Source: CAYONZ01 sp964405465
GTDB taxonomy: Bacteria > Bdellovibrionota > Bdellovibrionia > Bdellovibrionales > JAMPXM01
Direction of reading: 5' to 3'
Length of the DNA: 17,405 nucleotides
NCBI GenBank assembly: GCA_964405465.1
Contig: CAYONZ010000067.1
Location: 1-17,405, forward strand
Part shown: in pieces, positions 15,820-17,405 of the stretch
Numbering within the stretch: position 1 is the first letter of the stretch
Layout: each line of letters starts with the position of its first letter
Made by a program: the position numbers and the translations under genes
Notes under the pieces: generated by a model
Seen by the model: the letters and a program-made list of their open reading frames with translations, nothing else
Databases searched by the model: none
What the model was told of the DNA's origin: nothing

Positions 15820-16256
15820 GTGAGAGAACTCCGCAGCTATTGCTTGAGAATCAACTTTGCTTTTTACTCTACTCGATGTCGAGACATGTGATTCGACTAT
15901 ATGATCCACTTTTGAAGCCTCTCGGACTCACCTATCCGCAGTATCTGGTTTTGCTGGTTTTATGGGAGCAAGATCAGATATCGGTGACACTGCTTGGAGA
16001 AAAATTAAATCTTGATTCAGGTACTCTTTCGCCACTTCTGAAGAGACTTGAATCCATGGGCTTCGTAAAAAGACAGAGAAGTCAAAAAGATGAAAGAACT
16101 GTTGAAATTCAATTAACTCCTAAAGGGCGAGTCCTTAAAAAGAAAGCTGTGGCAATTCCGGAACAGCTTCTATGTGCTGCCGGAATAAGCGCCAAGGTGG
16201 CAGACGAGTTAAAACAAAAGTTAGCTCGATTTTCTCGAGAAGACTTAAAAATCTAG
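15816..16256 (+). CDS. ohrR: OhrR-type MarR-family organic-peroxide-sensing repressor
   Basis: The product has 146 residues. The N-terminal helix carries the OhrR sensing site: LENQLCFLLY with Cys15 and Tyr19, then Tyr29 in RLYDPLL. These match Cys15, Tyr19 and Tyr29 of Bacillus OhrR. LGLTYPQYLVLLVLW and the winged-helix segment LNLDSGTLSPLLKRLESMG with wing KDERTVEIQL follow. A second Cys at 120 sits where Xanthomonas OhrR has its resolving Cys (105 residues after the sensing Cys in both), so this looks like the two-Cys class, inactivated by a disulfide between subunits. It is translated from an ATGA overlap with the GPx gene and probably represses the operon through the palindrome at 15282. 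Usually the partner gene is ohr; here it is GPx. Confidence 0.9.
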   Translation: MSERTPQLLLENQLCFLLYSMSRHVIRLYDPLLKPLGLTYPQYLVLLVLWEQDQISVTLLGEKLNLDSGTLSPLLKRLESMGFVKRQRSQKDERTVEIQLTPKGRVLKKKAVAIPEQLLCAAGISAKVADELKQKLARFSREDLKI

Positions 16257-16277
16257 AGGGTTATATTTGCTGAGGCG

Positions 16278-16289
16278 TTGTGGCCACAA
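16278..16289. repeat. 12-bp perfect palindrome between convergent genes
   Basis: TTGTGGCCACAA lies between the stop of the OhrR gene and the stop of the last kinase gene. As RNA it could form only a four-pair stem with a GGCC loop, and no T-run follows. It is a weak terminator candidate or a chance palindrome. Confidence 0.25.
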
Positions 16290-16296
16290 TTCTGAA

Positions 16297-17405
16297 TTAA
16301 ATCTTTGATCTTCCCGAGACCTTGTCTTGTCGCATTGGGAGAGAAATCAAAAATGTTGTGTGCGATTGGTTGTCCAATACTTCGAGTTTTCCTCGGTGAT
16401 TCTCAATGATGCCTTTTGAAATGCTCAGACCTAATCCGGTTCCTTGGCCAACTGGTTTAGTTGTAAAAAACGGTTGCATGATTTTTTCTTTAATATCTCG
16501 AGCAATACCTCGTCCACTATCAGAAACAAGAAACAGGACTGCACGGCCTTGCGATTTCACAATGACCTCCACCCACTTGCTTTCCTGAGTGCGAACAGCA
16601 TCAAACGCGTTATTCAAGAGATTCACCAGCACCTGAGTCAACTGTACGGCTTGACACTCCAGTTCCAGGTCTTTGGGTTCAATTTGAATTTTCAATTCGA
16701 TATTATGATTATGAAATCTGGTGCGGCACAAATTGAGTGCGTCATTTAAAATATCTGAGATTTTGTAGACTAGAAAAGGATCATTTTTTCCTTCTCGCGC
16801 GAAAGTCTTTAATCCCTTAATGATTGAAGCGATTTTCATTGTCGTAGAAGCAATTTCAATTGCAGCCTTTGCAATTGCTTCGAGTGATGGTGATTTTTTG
16901 GCAATTAGTTTTTCTATGATACTGGCATTGCCATGTATAATGGTTAAAGGGTTATTGATTTCATGCGCGATTCCGGCGGCCATCTCACCGAGCGCAGCCA
17001 TTTTGCTAGCTGCAATCATCTTGGCTCTTTGTTGCTCAATCAATTGGGAATGATGAAAGTGAATCAGAAAACTTGACATGCGCCGAGCAATTAAATCAAC
17101 CAGTTCGACATCATGAAGTGGAAAAATACTTTTCTCAAGCGTCGAGGACAAAAAACAAATGACTCCAAATTTTCCCGCGTGATCTTGAACTGGCGCAGTT
17201 AAAACCGACCGAAAAGAAAATCCAGGACTAGGTTCAAACTCCAGAATTACCGGGGACTCAGATTCAAAAAACAAACTCCATCTTCGATCATTAAGATCAA
17301 AAACTTGCCCAACCTCAAAATCATAAGACTTTCCTGCTAAGGCCCGAAGTTTGATGAGGGTATCTGTTCGTTCTAAAACGACCGCGGTTTCAAAATTGAA
17401 AATTT
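16297..17405 (-). CDS. GAF-domain sensor histidine kinase, 5' end beyond the window
   Basis: The frame is open from the TAA at 16297 to the right edge, giving 369 codons. A TTG at 17274 is not the true start, because the 43 codons upstream continue a GAF domain (IFNFETAVVLE, then TDTLIKLRALAG). The GAF domain is followed by a HisKA helix with GIAHEINNPL (phospho-His codon 16963-16965) and the ATPase domain with NLLNNAFDAVR, DSGRGI and GTGLGLSI. There is no receiver domain and no membrane segment in the visible part, so it appears to be a soluble kinase, at least here. No response regulator is adjacent. It converges on the OhrR gene with 40 bp between stops. Confidence 0.93.
   Translation of the reverse strand, partial: IFNFETAVVLERTDTLIKLRALAGKSYDFEVGQVFDLNDRRWSLFFESESPVILEFEPSPGFSFRSVLTAPVQDHAGKFGVICFLSSTLEKSIFPLHDVELVDLIARRMSSFLIHFHHSQLIEQQRAKMIAASKMAALGEMAAGIAHEINNPLTIIHGNASIIEKLIAKKSPSLEAIAKAAIEIASTTMKIASIIKGLKTFAREGKNDPFLVYKISDILNDALNLCRTRFHNHNIELKIQIEPKDLELECQAVQLTQVLVNLLNNAFDAVRTQESKWVEVIVKSQGRAVLFLVSDSGRGIARDIKEKIMQPFFTTKPVGQGTGLGLSISKGIIENHRGKLEVLDNQSHTTFLISLPMRQDKVSGRSKI

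Noticed and set aside
1..17405. Defence system, CRISPR array, prophage or insertion sequence
   Set aside because: No transposase, integrase, Cas, restriction or toxin-antitoxin protein, and no regularly spaced repeats, were seen on either strand.

Overview
The window is a gene-dense stretch (low-to-mid 40s % GC by eye) from a Gram-negative bacterium. Genes are tightly packed, several pairs share ATGA stop/start overlaps, and signalling proteins are abundant. The chemotaxis receptor's hairpin-tip sequence and its DDPRFQDI C-terminus, plus a lipobox reading FQNC, resemble what I remember of Bdellovibrio-type proteins. I therefore suggest Bdellovibrionota; this is inference from family resemblance, not a search result. 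A run of exactly 100 N at 15135-15234 indicates a scaffolded draft or metagenome assembly. The sequence to its right may not lie at the implied distance.

Left part (1-5072). The 5' end of an RsuA/RluF-type pseudouridine synthase runs off the left edge. Divergent from it is a small secreted protein of unknown function. It converges on an SDR oxidoreductase-ClC pair on the minus strand, coupled by an ATGA overlap. Upstream is a GAF/HD-GYP protein, a probable cyclic-di-GMP phosphodiesterase, whose catalytic domain is split by an insertion of about 120 residues.

Middle part (5188-11245). This holds an orphan OppA/DppA-type solute-binding protein, a divergent small lipoprotein, and a PotD-like solute-binding protein with an uncleaved-looking membrane anchor. 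Next is an aldehyde-dehydrogenase-fold protein in which all three key catalytic positions are replaced, and then a secreted phosphoesterase of the AcpA/phospholipase C family. No permease or ATPase genes accompany either binding protein.

Right part (11247-17405). This holds a methyl-accepting protein with almost no periplasmic loop and a MASE1-PAS hybrid histidine kinase with a C-terminal receiver, whose N-terminus is lost in the assembly gap. A two-gene peroxide-stress operon (glutathione peroxidase and an OhrR-type MarR regulator) follows, led by a perfect 16-bp palindrome. Last is a GAF histidine kinase that runs off the right edge.

I see no mobile elements, CRISPR arrays, tRNA or rRNA genes. 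The observations most worth following are the apparently dead ALDH, the ClC protein with a channel-like replacement of the proton glutamate, the split HD-GYP domain, and the OhrR-GPx operon with its palindrome. I do not see a clear multi-gene undescribed system.
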